Origin: Streptomyces antimycoticus
GTDB lineage: Bacteria; Actinomycetota; Actinomycetes; Streptomycetales; Streptomycetaceae
Reading direction: 5' to 3'
Length of the DNA stretch: 64,000 bases
NCBI RefSeq assembly: GCF_005405925.1
Contig: NZ_BJHV01000001.1
Location: 6,510,001 to 6,574,000, forward strand
Below, piece by piece: positions 16,992 through 26,871 of this stretch. Below the pieces are notes generated by a model. The model was not told where the DNA came from. It saw nothing but the letters and a program-made list of their open reading frames with translations, and made no database searches. Positions within the stretch are counted from its first letter, which is position 1, and each line of letters starts with the position of its first letter. The position numbers and the translations under genes are program-made.

Positions 16992-19223
16992 ATGGGTAGA
17001 GCGGAAGAGCGACGCGCGCGGCAGAAGGGCGCTCGCAGAGCCAAGCGGGCGGCGAAGTCGGGGGGCATACGCCGCTTCTTCACCTGGAAATGGGTGCTCG
17101 GCTACGTCCTGGGGTTCTGCGCGTTGCTCGTCGGGGCGTTCTTCGTCCTCTATCTGTGGGTCGATGTTCCCCCTGCCAACGCCGCGGCCAAGGCGGAGGC
17201 GAACATCTACAAGTACAGCGACGGCACGATCATGGCGAAGACGGGCGAGGTCAACCGTGAGTCCGTACCGCTGTCCAAGATTCCCAAGAAGGTGCAGCAC
17301 ACCTTCGTCGCCGCGGAGAACAAGGACTTCTTCAGCGACTCCGGCGTCTCGTTCACCGGCACCGCCCGCGGTCTGATCAACACCGCGCTGGGCCGGGGCA
17401 AGCAGGGTGGTTCGACCATCACCCAGCAGTACGTCAAGAACTACTACCTGAGCCAGGAACAGACCGTCAGCCGCAAGCTGAAGGAACTGGTGATCTCGCT
17501 CAAGGTCGACCAGCAGAAGTCCAAGGACTACATCCTCGCGGGCTACATCAACACCAGCTACTACGGCCGCGGCGCCTACGGCATCCAGGCCGCCGCCCGC
17601 GCGTACTACGACAAGGACGTCGAGGACCTCAGTGTCGCACAGGGCGCCTATCTCGCGTCGGTGCTCCAGGCGCCCAGCCAGTACGACTGGTCCGCGGCGG
17701 GCCCCAACGGCAAGCGGCTGGTGAAGAACCGCTGGAGCTACGTCCTGAACAACATGGTCGAGAAGGACTGGCTGTCCAAGAGCGAGCGCGAGGGCATGAA
17801 GTTCCCCGTGCCCAAGGAGCCCAGCCCCATCCCGGGCCTCGACGGCCAGACGGGCTACTTCGTCGAGGACGCGAAGAAGGAGCTCTACAAGGCCGGGGTG
17901 GACGAGAACGAGTTCGAGGCCGGCGGCTGGACGGTCACCCTCAACATCGACCGGAAGAAGCAGAAGGCGCTGGAGAAGGCGGTCCGCACCGAGCTGACCG
18001 ACAAGCTGGACCCGAAGAAGCGGACGGTCGACAAGCACGCCCAGGTCGGCGCGGTCTCGGTGGACCCGAAGACCGGCGGCGTCGTGGCGATGTACGGCGG
18101 CGCGGGCGCGACCAAGCACTACTTCAACAACGCCACCCGCTCGGACTACCAGCCCGCCTCCACCTTCAAACCGCTCATCCTCGCCTCGGCCCTGGAGAAC
18201 GGCTCGGCCACCCAGGACGGCACGCCGATCACGGCCGGCACCATTTACGACGGCACCAGCAGACGGCCCGTCAAGGGCAGTGACACCGCCTTCGCCCCGC
18301 CGAACGAGGACAACAAGTCCTACGGGCCCATCTCCGTCCAGAAGGCCATGAACAACTCGGTCAACTCCGTCTTCGCCCAGATGGCGGTGGACGTGGGACT
18401 GAGCAAGGTCAAGGAGACCGCCATGGACCTCGGCATGGACGGCAGAGTGGACAACGGCTTCGATGTGCGCCCCGCGATGTCGCTGGGCGTGATGGGCGCC
18501 AGCCCCAAGCAGATGGCCGGGGTCTACGCGACCCTCGACAACCACGGCAAGACGGTCACCCCGGCGATTGTGAAGTCCGCCGAAAAGGGCGATGAGCGGC
18601 CCCAGTTGCCCGATCCCACCAATGGCCAGTCGATCAGCCGCGGCGCCGCCGACTCCGTCACCTCCGTCCTCACCGGAGTGGTCGACGACGGCACCGGCCA
18701 GGCGGTGCGGCAGCAGGGCCAGGCGGTCGCGGGCAAGACCGGCACCTCGGACGACAACAAGTCGGCCTGGTTCTCCGGCTACACCCCCGACCTGGTGACC
18801 TCCGTCGGCATGTTCGGCGAGGGCGAGAAGAAGCAGGTCTCGCTCAGGGGCACCGCGGGCGGTGGCCGCGTCAACGGCGGTGACTTCCCGGCCCGGATCT
18901 GGGCCGCGTACACCCAGTCCGCGCTGAACGGCCAGAAGGCCTCGAAGTTCGACCTGGACACCGATATGGGTGCGGCGGTCAAGCCGCCCCCGTCGCCGAG
19001 TTCGAGCGACACCTCGGAGTCGCCGTCGTCCAGCCCGTCGGCGAGCGAGTCCGCCAGCGAGTCGCCCTCGTCGTCCCCGTCGGCGAGCGAGTCCACCAGC
19101 GAGTCGCCGTCCGCCTCGTCCTCGGGGTCGCCGTCCGCCCCGGGCTCCCCGAGCGCGCCCGACCCGTCGACTTCGTCCTCGGACGACGACGACGGCGGCG
19201 TTCTCCGCAGAGACCAACAGTGA
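16992..19223 (+). CDS. Class A penicillin-binding protein (bifunctional transglycosylase/transpeptidase)
   Basis: A 743-residue peptidoglycan synthase. A basic cytosolic tail is followed by one TM helix (~35-57). The GT51 transglycosylase domain (~80-250) has catalytic E109 in FVAAENKDFF, and GGSTITQQYVKN and RKLKELVISL motifs. The transpeptidase domain (~355-640) has the S390-T-F-K box, the NNSVNS box near residue 455 and the GKTGTSDD box near 580. The C-terminus is a ~90-residue Ser/Pro/Glu linker made of a 14-residue repeat and ends in an acidic stretch. It acts at the outer membrane face in wall synthesis. No PASTA domain is present. Confidence 0.95.
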   Translation: MGRAEERRARQKGARRAKRAAKSGGIRRFFTWKWVLGYVLGFCALLVGAFFVLYLWVDVPPANAAAKAEANIYKYSDGTIMAKTGEVNRESVPLSKIPKKVQHTFVAAENKDFFSDSGVSFTGTARGLINTALGRGKQGGSTITQQYVKNYYLSQEQTVSRKLKELVISLKVDQQKSKDYILAGYINTSYYGRGAYGIQAAARAYYDKDVEDLSVAQGAYLASVLQAPSQYDWSAAGPNGKRLVKNRWSYVLNNMVEKDWLSKSEREGMKFPVPKEPSPIPGLDGQTGYFVEDAKKELYKAGVDENEFEAGGWTVTLNIDRKKQKALEKAVRTELTDKLDPKKRTVDKHAQVGAVSVDPKTGGVVAMYGGAGATKHYFNNATRSDYQPASTFKPLILASALENGSATQDGTPITAGTIYDGTSRRPVKGSDTAFAPPNEDNKSYGPISVQKAMNNSVNSVFAQMAVDVGLSKVKETAMDLGMDGRVDNGFDVRPAMSLGVMGASPKQMAGVYATLDNHGKTVTPAIVKSAEKGDERPQLPDPTNGQSISRGAADSVTSVLTGVVDDGTGQAVRQQGQAVAGKTGTSDDNKSAWFSGYTPDLVTSVGMFGEGEKKQVSLRGTAGGGRVNGGDFPARIWAAYTQSALNGQKASKFDLDTDMGAAVKPPPSPSSSDTSESPSSSPSASESASESPSSSPSASESTSESPSASSSGSPSAPGSPSAPDPSTSSSDDDDGGVLRRDQQ
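19017..19118 (+). repeat. 42-bp coding tandem repeat in the PBP tail
   Basis: About 2.4 copies of a 14-codon unit encode ESPSSSPSASESxS. The unit is a multiple of three, so copy-number change keeps the frame. It encodes an extracytoplasmic low-complexity linker. Confidence 0.85.
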
Positions 19224-19288
19224 CGGCCGGGTGCGGGCGCGCCCCTCGGCACGCCCGCACCGGACCACATGGCCGTAAGGCCGGAAGG

Positions 19289-20730
19289 TCAGAAGTTCGC
19301 CTCGATCTGGCTCTTGAGCATCGCGAGGGCGAAGAAGCCGTAGAAGCCGATGGCCAGCAGCATCATGCCCAGCCGCGAGCCCCGCAGCCGTACGGCGGTC
19401 GGCAGATCGCGGCGGTTGAGCCGGATCAGCAGCGCCGAGTAGACGAGGGTGACGACCGAGGCGGTGCAGGTGGAGATGGTCAGCAGCACGATCGGCTGGT
19501 TCACCCCGGACAGCAGGATCGCCGAGCCGATGCCCACCTCGGCCCATACGACCGCGAAGTACAGCCGCCCCTCGGTCCAGAAGGCCGACTCCCGCAGGTA
19601 GGTGCGCTTGGCGAAGTCGCTGACCACCCGTCCGATGACGTCGAGCAGACCGATCGAGGCGGCCCAGAGGGAGACCGTGGCCACCGCGAAGAACACGATC
19701 TTGAGCCAGTCGCCCACCTGCTGCCCCAGCAGATCGCCCTGGATCCGCAGGAACGTCGGGCTGTTCTCCACATCGTCGCGTCCGAAGAGGGTTTCGTACG
19801 CGAGCATGCTCATCAGCCCGATCGTCACCAGGCAGACCACGAAGAACGACACGATGTGCTCGGTGTTGGCCCGGCGCCACCACACCCGCCAGCGAGCCAG
19901 GTTCGCCTCGTCCTGCGGGAAGGCGTAGCGGTCGGCGCCCGACGCCTCCGACTGGCCGGTGATGGGGGAGACGAGCTTGGGGACATGGGCGCCCATGCCG
20001 TAGCCCTTGTCCCGGATCCAGTTGCTGAGCACCAGATTGTGCACCCCGCCCGCCCCGGCGGCGCCGATCGCGCTGAGGATCATGGTGAAGGTGATGCCGT
20101 CCGGTATCCGGCCGGCGCCGGTGACGGTCTTCTCGCCTGCCGTGCTCCAGGTGTGCCAGCCGATGACGGCGACCGCGACGACGGCGAGGAAGAACAGCGT
20201 CAGTGCGACCTTGACCACCTCGACCTTCTCGATCGTGCGATAGACCACCGGTGAGACGGTCAGCACCACCCCGAAGCCCACCAGCGAGCCCACGGTGATC
20301 CAGGTGACATCGCCGCCACCGGTCAGATACGTGAGCACCGTCGAGCCCGAGGTGGCCCAGCCCGGCCAGACGTACTGGAACGCGCCGGCCAGGCAGATCA
20401 GGATGCCCCACGCCTTGGACCAGCGGGAGAAACCGGCGACCACGGTCTGTCCGGTGGCCAGGGTGTAGCGCTCGATCTCCAGATTGATCACGGTCTGGAC
20501 GACCAGGGTCACCACCGCGAGCCACAGCAGCCCGAGCCCGCCGATCGAGGTCAGATACGGCCACAGGATGATCTCGCCCGCCGCCATGCCGATCCCGACG
20601 GCGACGACCCCGGGCCGACCATCGTGCGCAGCGGCGGCGGATCGGGCAGGTCGAGCAGATCGGATGGCGCGTCGGCCGGGTGGGACGGGCGCTCGGCGGA
20701 TGGTGACGGTGTCGACGACGCTGACGACAT
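19289..20730 (-). pseudogene. Nramp-family permease, frameshifted as read
   Basis: The reconstructed gene is 480 codons starting at ATG 20730 (GAGGAG site upstream). The cytosolic N-terminus ends DLLDLPDPPPLRTMVGPG and continues, after restoring one base in the cccc run 20608-20611, as VVAVGIGMAAGEIILWPYL. About eleven TM helices follow. In true Nramp metal transporters the first TM carries D-P-G-N; here the corresponding stretch is GMAAGEIIL, so manganese/iron binding is doubtful. It sits directly downstream of the QuiC-like gene, which suggests uptake of an organic acid rather than a metal. Confidence 0.8.
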
Positions 20731-20812
20731 GGCGGCTCCTCGGGGGACGGCGAGGTCGTTACGGGGACGGGGACGGGGAAAGGGGGTTGGCGGTGCTCAG
20801 GTGCTCAGGTAC

Positions 20813-22608
20813 TCAGCCGGTACGGGCGTGCTGGGCGGCCAGGCGCACGGGGGCGTTGGCCGCGCCGTAGCCCTGGTAGCCGTCGATCCGCTGGACGATC
20901 TCGAAGAAGACCCGGCCGACGGTGGCCGTGTACAGATGCAGGAAGGCGCCGCTGTCGTCCTGGTCGTAGAGCAGGCCGAGCTCGCGCAGGGTGCGATGGA
21001 GCCCGGGGTCGAGCTCATGGCGCGCTTCGAGGTCGTCGTAGTAGTTGTCGGGGATGGGCAGCAGGGGGGCGCCGAGTTCCCGCAGCCGGCGCGCGGTGGC
21101 GAGGATGTCCCGGCTGTGCAGCGCGATGTGCTGCCACAGGGAGCCGGAAGGACCCGAACCCGGCCGGACCTGGGCCACGTTGAGCGCGAGGCGCACCGAG
21201 CCGTCGGCATTGGACACGGCCCGGCTGCGCAGCAGTCCGTACGGATCGGCCAGCTCCAGGGATTCGTGCGGCCGCAGCCCCAGGACGGCGCGGTAGAACA
21301 GCGACGCCTCGTCGAAGTGGTGCCGGGGCTGGGTGAGCGCCACATGGTCGATATGGGTGATGCCGGCGGGGGAGGCCGCGTGGGCGCGCGGGGTGAAGTC
21401 GCCGGTCCAGCTCGGGTGGTCGGGGTGTTCGGTGCGGCAGAAGAAGAGCTCGGTGGAGTCGGGTGCGGCGACGGCGTCCAGCGGGGCGTCCGCCGCGGCC
21501 CGGTGGCGCGGCAGGACGGGGGAGAGCAGGGCCCGTGCCCGGCCCGCGGACGCGGCCGGGTCGGGGGTCTCCAGGCCGATGGCGGCGAGCGCGGGTTCGG
21601 GGTGGCCGGTGGCGGCGTCGAGGCCGGAGTTGAGGACGATCCGGGCGTCGCCCTGCTCCCACAGCTCCACCGGTTTGGAGTGGTGGCGGCCGGTGCGGGC
21701 GAAGCCGAGCGCGGTCAGCAGCGCCGACAGCTCGGCTTCGCCCGACGCCAGTTCGGCGAAGGCGAAACCGGTGGGGACCACGGGCGCGGGCAGATCGGTG
21801 CGGCCCGCGGCCTCCTCCAGGGCGATCAGCGAGCGCAGCGCGTCCACGGCGGTGCGGGCCGTATCGCCCTGCCGGAAGACGTCGTTGAAGACCTCCAGGG
21901 ACAGCGGCCCGTCGTAGCCCGCCCGCAGCACGTGCTCCAGCAGTCCCGCCACGTCGAAGCCGCCCTGCCCGGGGAAGCAGCGGTAGTGCCGGCTCCACTG
22001 GAGGACGTCCATGGCCATCAGCGGGGCGTCGGCGAGCTGGAGAAAGAAGATCTTCTCGCCGGGGATCTCCTCGATGCCCTTGGGGTCCGAGCCGCGCGAG
22101 AGGATGTGGAAGCTGTCCAGGCAGGTGCCGAGCGCGGGGTGGCCGGCCTCCCGCACGATCCGCCAGGCGTGGTCGTAGGTGTTCACATGCCGTCCCCAGG
22201 CCAGCGCCTCGTAGGCGATGCGGATGCCGTGGGCGGCGGCCCGTTCGGCGAGCAGCCGGAGCTGCTCGGCGGCGAGGGCGTCGTCGTCCAGGGCGGCGGG
22301 GGAGACGCTGGAGCACACCAGCATCAGATCGGCCCCGAGCCGCTCCATGACCGCGAACTTCTTCTCGGCCCGGCGCAGATTGCGGGCCAGCAGGTCCTCG
22401 GGGACGGCCTCGAAGTCGCGGAAGGGCTGGAAGAGGTCGATGGCCAGGCCCAGTTCGGCGGCGCGGTCCCGGACCCCTCGGGGGACAGGGGGCTGGCCAG
22501 CAGGTCGTTCTCGAAGATCTCGACCCCGTCGAAACCGGCGGCGGCGATGGCGGTGAGCTTTTCCTCGAGGGTGCCGCTGAGGCACACGGTGGCGATGGAC
22601 TTGCGCAT
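20813..22608 (-). pseudogene. quiC: QuiC-type 3-dehydroshikimate dehydratase with C-terminal HPPD-like domain, frameshifted as read
   Basis: The reconstructed protein is ~598 residues from ATG 22608. The N-terminal half is a sugar-phosphate-isomerase/epimerase TIM barrel (GFDGVEIFENDLLASPL, YEALAWGRHVNTYDHAW, CLDSFHILSRG, FPGQGGFDVAGLL) as in 3-dehydroshikimate dehydratases that yield protocatechuate. The C-terminal half is a vicinal-oxygen-chelate domain with metal ligands visible in HIDHVAL, HIALHSRDI and VFFEIVQR. As read, the frame breaks at the cccc run 22474-22477; one added base joins SPEG to VRDRAAELGLAIDLF. It starts 2 bp after the dehydrogenase gene. Confidence 0.87.
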
Positions 22609-22610
22609 GA

Positions 22611-23531
22611 TCAGCCTCCGGCGGGGAGCTCGAGCAGGTCGGTGAGGTCGGTGAGCATCCGCTCGGCGTCGGGTTCGCGGCCGGTGAAGAGCCGGAAGGC
22701 GTCGGCGGCCTGGAAGACGGCCATGCCGCCGCCGTCCAGGGTGCGGCAGCCGGCCGCGCGGGCGGCCGCCAGCAGCGGGGTGACCAGCGGACGGTAGACC
22801 ACCTCGGCGACCCACAGCCCGGGCCGCAGCAGCCCGGCGGGCAGCGGCAGCCCGGGGTGGGCGGCCATCCCGGTGGGGGTGGCGTGCACCAGCCCGTCGG
22901 CGACCTCGACGGCCGCCGGGAGCCCGCCGTCGGGCACGGTACGGACCCGGGTGGCGCCGAACCGTGTCGCCAGCGTCCCGGCGAGCCCGGCGGCCCGCGC
23001 CGGATCGGTGTCGGCCAGCGTCAGCCGGTCGGCGCCGACGGTCAGCAGCGCATGGGCGACGGCGGCGCCCGCCCCGCCCGCGCCGAGCAGCACGATCTCG
23101 CCGGTGGGCGCGTCGGGCAGGCCGCGGGCGAAGGAGCGGGCGAAGCCGGACCCGTCGGTGTTGTGGCCGATCGCCCGGCCGTCCTCGCCGAAGACCACCG
23201 TATTGACCGCGCCGAGCAGCGCGGCGTCCTCCGACAGCCCGTCGAGATGCCCGATGACCGTCTGCTTGCAGGGGTGGGTGATGTTCAGCCCGTCGAAGCC
23301 CAGCCGGGCGGCGGCCCGCACCAACTCGCCGACCCCGTCCGGGCCGAGCCCCAGCGGATCGATGTCGATCGTGCGGTAGAGATACCGCAGCCCGTGGCGG
23401 TCGGCCTCGCGCTGGTGCAGGGCGGGGGAGAGCGAGGGACCGACGCCGGATCCGATCAGCCCCACCAGACAGGACTCCCGGCCCGTCCGCCCCTCCGGCG
23501 ACTCCCGCGGCTGGTGTGCACTGCCCCGCAT
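22611..23531 (-). CDS. Shikimate/quinate 5-dehydrogenase-like protein
   Basis: A 306-residue AroE-family oxidoreductase. Substrate-domain motifs: SPALHQREADRHGL, FDGLNITHPCKQTVI (catalytic Lys) and AIGHNTDGSGFARS (catalytic Asp). The NADP/NAD domain has VLLGAGGAGAAVAHAL. It is longer at the N-terminus than biosynthetic AroE. Its operon with a 3-dehydroshikimate dehydratase and permease, divergent from a TetR gene, points to quinate/shikimate breakdown rather than aromatic synthesis. ATG at 23531 has a strong AGGAGG site. Confidence 0.87.
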   Translation of the reverse strand: MRGSAHQPRESPEGRTGRESCLVGLIGSGVGPSLSPALHQREADRHGLRYLYRTIDIDPLGLGPDGVGELVRAAARLGFDGLNITHPCKQTVIGHLDGLSEDAALLGAVNTVVFGEDGRAIGHNTDGSGFARSFARGLPDAPTGEIVLLGAGGAGAAVAHALLTVGADRLTLADTDPARAAGLAGTLATRFGATRVRTVPDGGLPAAVEVADGLVHATPTGMAAHPGLPLPAGLLRPGLWVAEVVYRPLVTPLLAAARAAGCRTLDGGGMAVFQAADAFRLFTGREPDAERMLTDLTDLLELPAGG

Positions 23532-23568
23532 ACGGGTGACCTCCTGCGTTCGGCGGCTCGGCTAATGT

Positions 23569-23582
23569 ACGAACTGGTTCGT
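23569..23582. promoter_or_regulatory. TetR-type operator
   Basis: Perfect dyad acgaac-tg-gttcgt in the 120-bp gap between the divergent dehydrogenase and TetR genes. The sequence around it is A/T-enriched, as expected for a promoter. Confidence 0.7.
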
Positions 23583-23651
23583 TAGTAGTTCGGACAGTAA
23601 AAACCCCAGGACGCCTTCTTGTGAACCCCCTGCACGTAGAGTGGGCCCAGC

Positions 23652-24299
23652 ATGAGCGATCAGCCGCCGAAGAACAGCCGCCTCCGCGACGCCGTCCGCA
23701 CCCAGGCCGAGATCCTGGACGTAGCGACCCGGGAATTCGCCGAGCGCGGCTACGCCGGGGCCCGCGTCGACGAGATAGCCGCCCTCACCCGCACCACCAA
23801 GCGGATGATCTACTACTACTTCGGCGGCAAGGAGCAGCTCTACATCAAGGTCCTGGAGCGCGCCTACACCGGCATCCGCGAGGCCGAACAGGCCGTGGAC
23901 GTCACCGGCCTGGACCCCGCCGAGGCCATCCGGCACCTGGCCGAGCTGACCTTCGACCACCACACCGCACACGCCGACTTCATCCGGCTGGTGTCCATCG
24001 AGAACATCCACCGGGCCGAGCACCTGACCAAGTCCGAGACGCTGGCCAAGGCCGGCACCCCCGTGATCGACCTGATCTCCGGGATCCTCGCCCGCGGCCG
24101 TGAGCAGGGCGTCTTCCGCGACGACACCGACGCCGTCGACGTCCACATGATGATCAGCTCGTTCGCCGTCTTCCCGGTGGCCAACCAGTACACCTTCGGC
24201 ACCCTCTTCGGCCGCGACCCCCTGGACCCGGAGCGCCGCGCCCACTACCGCCGGATGCTCGGCGACATGGTCGTGGCCTACCTCAGCGCGAGGTCCTGA
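23652..24299 (+). CDS. TetR/AcrR-family transcriptional regulator
   Basis: A 215-residue regulator. The N-terminal HTH (residues ~15-62) reads TQAEILDVATREFAERGYAGARVDEIAALTRTTKRMIYYYFGGKEQLY, with the typical Y-x-Y-F-x-x-K-E end. The C-terminal ligand domain contains HTAHADFIRLVSIENIHRAEHL, resembling regulators of aromatic-acid catabolism. It is divergent from the shikimate/quinate-type operon and a perfect 6-bp dyad lies between them, so it most likely represses that operon. Confidence 0.9.
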   Translation: MSDQPPKNSRLRDAVRTQAEILDVATREFAERGYAGARVDEIAALTRTTKRMIYYYFGGKEQLYIKVLERAYTGIREAEQAVDVTGLDPAEAIRHLAELTFDHHTAHADFIRLVSIENIHRAEHLTKSETLAKAGTPVIDLISGILARGREQGVFRDDTDAVDVHMMISSFAVFPVANQYTFGTLFGRDPLDPERRAHYRRMLGDMVVAYLSARS

Positions 24300-24354
24300 A
24301 CCGTACGGCCCCGCACCGGGCGGCCCGGGACCGTACGCCTCACGACCGTGCGCC

Positions 24355-26814
24355 TCACGGCATCGCGAGCTCGAACCAGACGACCTTGCCCGTGGACAGC
24401 CGGGTCGCGCCCCAGCGCCGCGCCATCCGGTTCACCAGATACAGCCCGCGGCCGCCCTCGTCGGACGGCCGGGCCTGGCGCAGCCGCGGTAGCTGGGGGA
24501 CGTCGTCCCCGACCTCGCAGCGCAGGACGTCCGTGCGCAGCAGCCGCAGCGTGATCGGCCGCTCGGCGTAGCGCACCGCGTTGGTCACCACCTCGCTGAC
24601 CAGCAGTTCCACCGCGTCCGTCAGATCGTCCAGGTCCCATCGGGCCAGCGCCCGGCGGGCCAGCCGGCGCGCCTGCCCGGCGGTCTGCGCCTTGGGGTCC
24701 AGGAACCAGTAGGCGACATCGCTGGGCGCGATGCCCTCGAAGCGGGCGGCGAGCAGCGCCACGTCGTCGTCGCGGTCGCCGGGGCCGAGCATGTCCAGCA
24801 CCTCGTCGCACAGCGGCTCCAGCGGCGGCGGGTTGGGGCCGGTGAGCCGGGCGGTGGCGGTCAGCCGCTCCCGTAGCTGCTCGATCCCGGTCCACACATC
24901 GCGCATCCGCGATTCGACCAGCCCGTCGGTGTAGAGCATCAGGGTGGCCCCGGCCGGGGCGTCCAGCTCGACCGCCTCGAAGTCGACCCCGCCGACCCCG
25001 ATCGGCGCCCCCGGCGGCACCCGCAGCACCTCGGCGCGGCCGCCCCGGTGCAGCAGAAGGGGCGGCGGATGGCCCGCGTTGGCGACCACGATGCGGTGCG
25101 CGACCGGGTCGTAGACCGCGTACAGGCAGGTGGCCATGCGGTCGGTGCCCAGCCGCTGGGCCTGCTCGTCGAGGTGGTGCAGCACCTCCTGCGGCGGCAG
25201 ATCGAGCCCGGCGAGGGTCTGCGCGGTGGTGCGGAGCTGGCCCATGATCGCGGCGGAGGTCATCGAATGGCCCATCACATCGCCGACCACCAGGGCCACC
25301 CGGTTGCCCGGCAGCGGGATCGCGTCGTACCAGTCGCCGCCGACCCGCGCGGTCTCGGCCGCGGGAAGATAGCGGCTGGCCAGCCGGACGCCGGTGGGCT
25401 GCGGCAGCGAGTCGGGCAGCATGGTGCGCTGCAGCTCGTCCGCGATGTACACCTCGCGCCCGTACAGCACCGCCTTGTCGACGCCGAGTGCGGTATGGGT
25501 GGCGAGCTGCGCGGCCACCAGCAGATCGTCCGGTTCGAACGGCGGACGGTCCGGGCGGCGTACGAACACGGCCGCGCCGATCACCCGGCGGCGGCCGCGC
25601 AGCGGCGCCAGCACGGTGCGCTGACCGGTCGCCACCGAGGGGCCCTCGCCGAGCAGTTCCGGCAGCGCGGCGCGGGCGGCCTGGGAGTCGCCGAAGACCG
25701 GCCGCACCCCGCGCAGCACCTCGGCCAGCGGGCCGCCCGCCTCCACCTCGCACAGCTCGGCGGCGGGGCCGCCGCCCACGGCGGGCGACAGATCCGGCTG
25801 GGAGGGCAGCAGGGAGAGCCGGCCGCTGTCGGTGTCCGGGTCCAGCGGGATCCGGTCGGTGCGGCGCAGCCGCAGCACCACCGGGCCGACCGGGCGCTCG
25901 TCGCCGACCGGCAGCGGATCGCGCAGATACACCAGGATCGCGTCGGCGAAGGTGGGCACGGTGGCCCGGCACAGGCCCAGCACGATCTCGTCCAGGTCGA
26001 TGCCGCGGGCGATCCGCCGGGTCGCGGCCCCCACGAACCGCAGCCGGTCGCCGCCCCGGTCCCGCGTGGCGGCCTCGGCGGCGGCGGTGGATCCGCCCGC
26101 GGGCGGCACCGTGGGCACTCCGCCCTCCGGCGCGCTGTACGCCACCTCGCCCGCGGAGGCGGCCGCCGCGTGGGTCTCGACGGCCCGCTCCGGGTGCTCG
26201 CCCGCGCCGGCGCCCCGGCGGCGCGCCGCTCCCTGGCCCCGGCCGCCGCTCTGGGCGGCCGGGGGCTGCTCATCGGGGCCGGTGCCGCCGCCCGGCCCTC
26301 CGGGCCGGCCCGACGCGCCTCTTGCGGCATTGCGATCCGCGTCCCACACAGGCTCGCCCTCCGGTGTGCCGTGCTCCGGCTGCGCCGGGTGCTCGCTCTC
26401 CGCCGTGTTCCGGCGCTCCCTGCCTCCGCCGCCGCGTGCCGCGGCGGCGCCTCCCCGCCCGTCGGTGCCGTCGGCGCCGCTCCGGCCGGGGCCACGGCGC
26501 CCGCGCCCCGTACGGTCGGCGCCGTCGCCGCGCTCGGGGGCGCCACCGCGCTCTCTGGCGCGCGGCACGGGCTCCCCTTCGGGGCCCGGGGGTTCGTCAT
26601 GGGCCGCCGGGCCCGCGGGGCCGGCGCCGACCGGACGGGGCGCGGCAGGACGCGGGCGGCCGCCGCCGGGCTCTTGGCCGGGGGCAGCCGTCTGCCGCAC
26701 GGCGGTCCGCGGGTCCGGGACCGCGCCGTGCGCGTCGTCGGGCGCGGGCGCGCCCGGGGCGGCGGCAGAGGTGGCCGCCTGCCGCCTGTTGTGGGAGGTG
26801 GGGTGCTCCGTCAC
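24355..26814 (-). CDS. SpoIIE-type PP2C phosphatase with GAF and histidine-kinase-like ATPase domains
   Basis: An 819-residue signalling protein. Residues 1-~255 are a Gly/Ala/Arg/Pro-rich region with no fold visible. A GAF-like sensor follows (~265-460), then the SpoIIE PP2C phosphatase (~470-680) with GGDWYDAIPL, VVGDVMGHSM and DRDDDVALLAAR metal-binding motifs, then a HATPase_c domain (~690-819) with ELLVSEVVTNAVRYA and DEGGRGLYLVNRMA. Combined phosphatase/anti-sigma kinase architecture is common in Streptomyces and acts in partner-switching control of sigma factors. GTG at 26814 starts VTEHPTSHN. Confidence 0.9.
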   Translation of the reverse strand: MTEHPTSHNRRQAATSAAAPGAPAPDDAHGAVPDPRTAVRQTAAPGQEPGGGRPRPAAPRPVGAGPAGPAAHDEPPGPEGEPVPRARERGGAPERGDGADRTGRGRRGPGRSGADGTDGRGGAAAARGGGGRERRNTAESEHPAQPEHGTPEGEPVWDADRNAARGASGRPGGPGGGTGPDEQPPAAQSGGRGQGAARRRGAGAGEHPERAVETHAAAASAGEVAYSAPEGGVPTVPPAGGSTAAAEAATRDRGGDRLRFVGAATRRIARGIDLDEIVLGLCRATVPTFADAILVYLRDPLPVGDERPVGPVVLRLRRTDRIPLDPDTDSGRLSLLPSQPDLSPAVGGGPAAELCEVEAGGPLAEVLRGVRPVFGDSQAARAALPELLGEGPSVATGQRTVLAPLRGRRRVIGAAVFVRRPDRPPFEPDDLLVAAQLATHTALGVDKAVLYGREVYIADELQRTMLPDSLPQPTGVRLASRYLPAAETARVGGDWYDAIPLPGNRVALVVGDVMGHSMTSAAIMGQLRTTAQTLAGLDLPPQEVLHHLDEQAQRLGTDRMATCLYAVYDPVAHRIVVANAGHPPPLLLHRGGRAEVLRVPPGAPIGVGGVDFEAVELDAPAGATLMLYTDGLVESRMRDVWTGIEQLRERLTATARLTGPNPPPLEPLCDEVLDMLGPGDRDDDVALLAARFEGIAPSDVAYWFLDPKAQTAGQARRLARRALARWDLDDLTDAVELLVSEVVTNAVRYAERPITLRLLRTDVLRCEVGDDVPQLPRLRQARPSDEGGRGLYLVNRMARRWGATRLSTGKVVWFELAMP

Positions 26815-26871
26815 GCGTGGGTTTCCATCCGTCCGGGGCCGTGCGCCCGCAGGTCGTGGGCGCACCGAGTG

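Noticed and set aside
16968..20564. Very long open frame on the minus strand across the PBP gene
   Set aside because: It is the antisense frame of a clear class A PBP, opened by GC-rich codon bias; the translation is low-complexity with no domain.
19289..20730. True divalent-metal (MntH) transporter
   Set aside because: Even after frame repair the TM1 metal-binding Asp-Pro-Gly-Asn is replaced, and the operon context is organic-acid catabolism.
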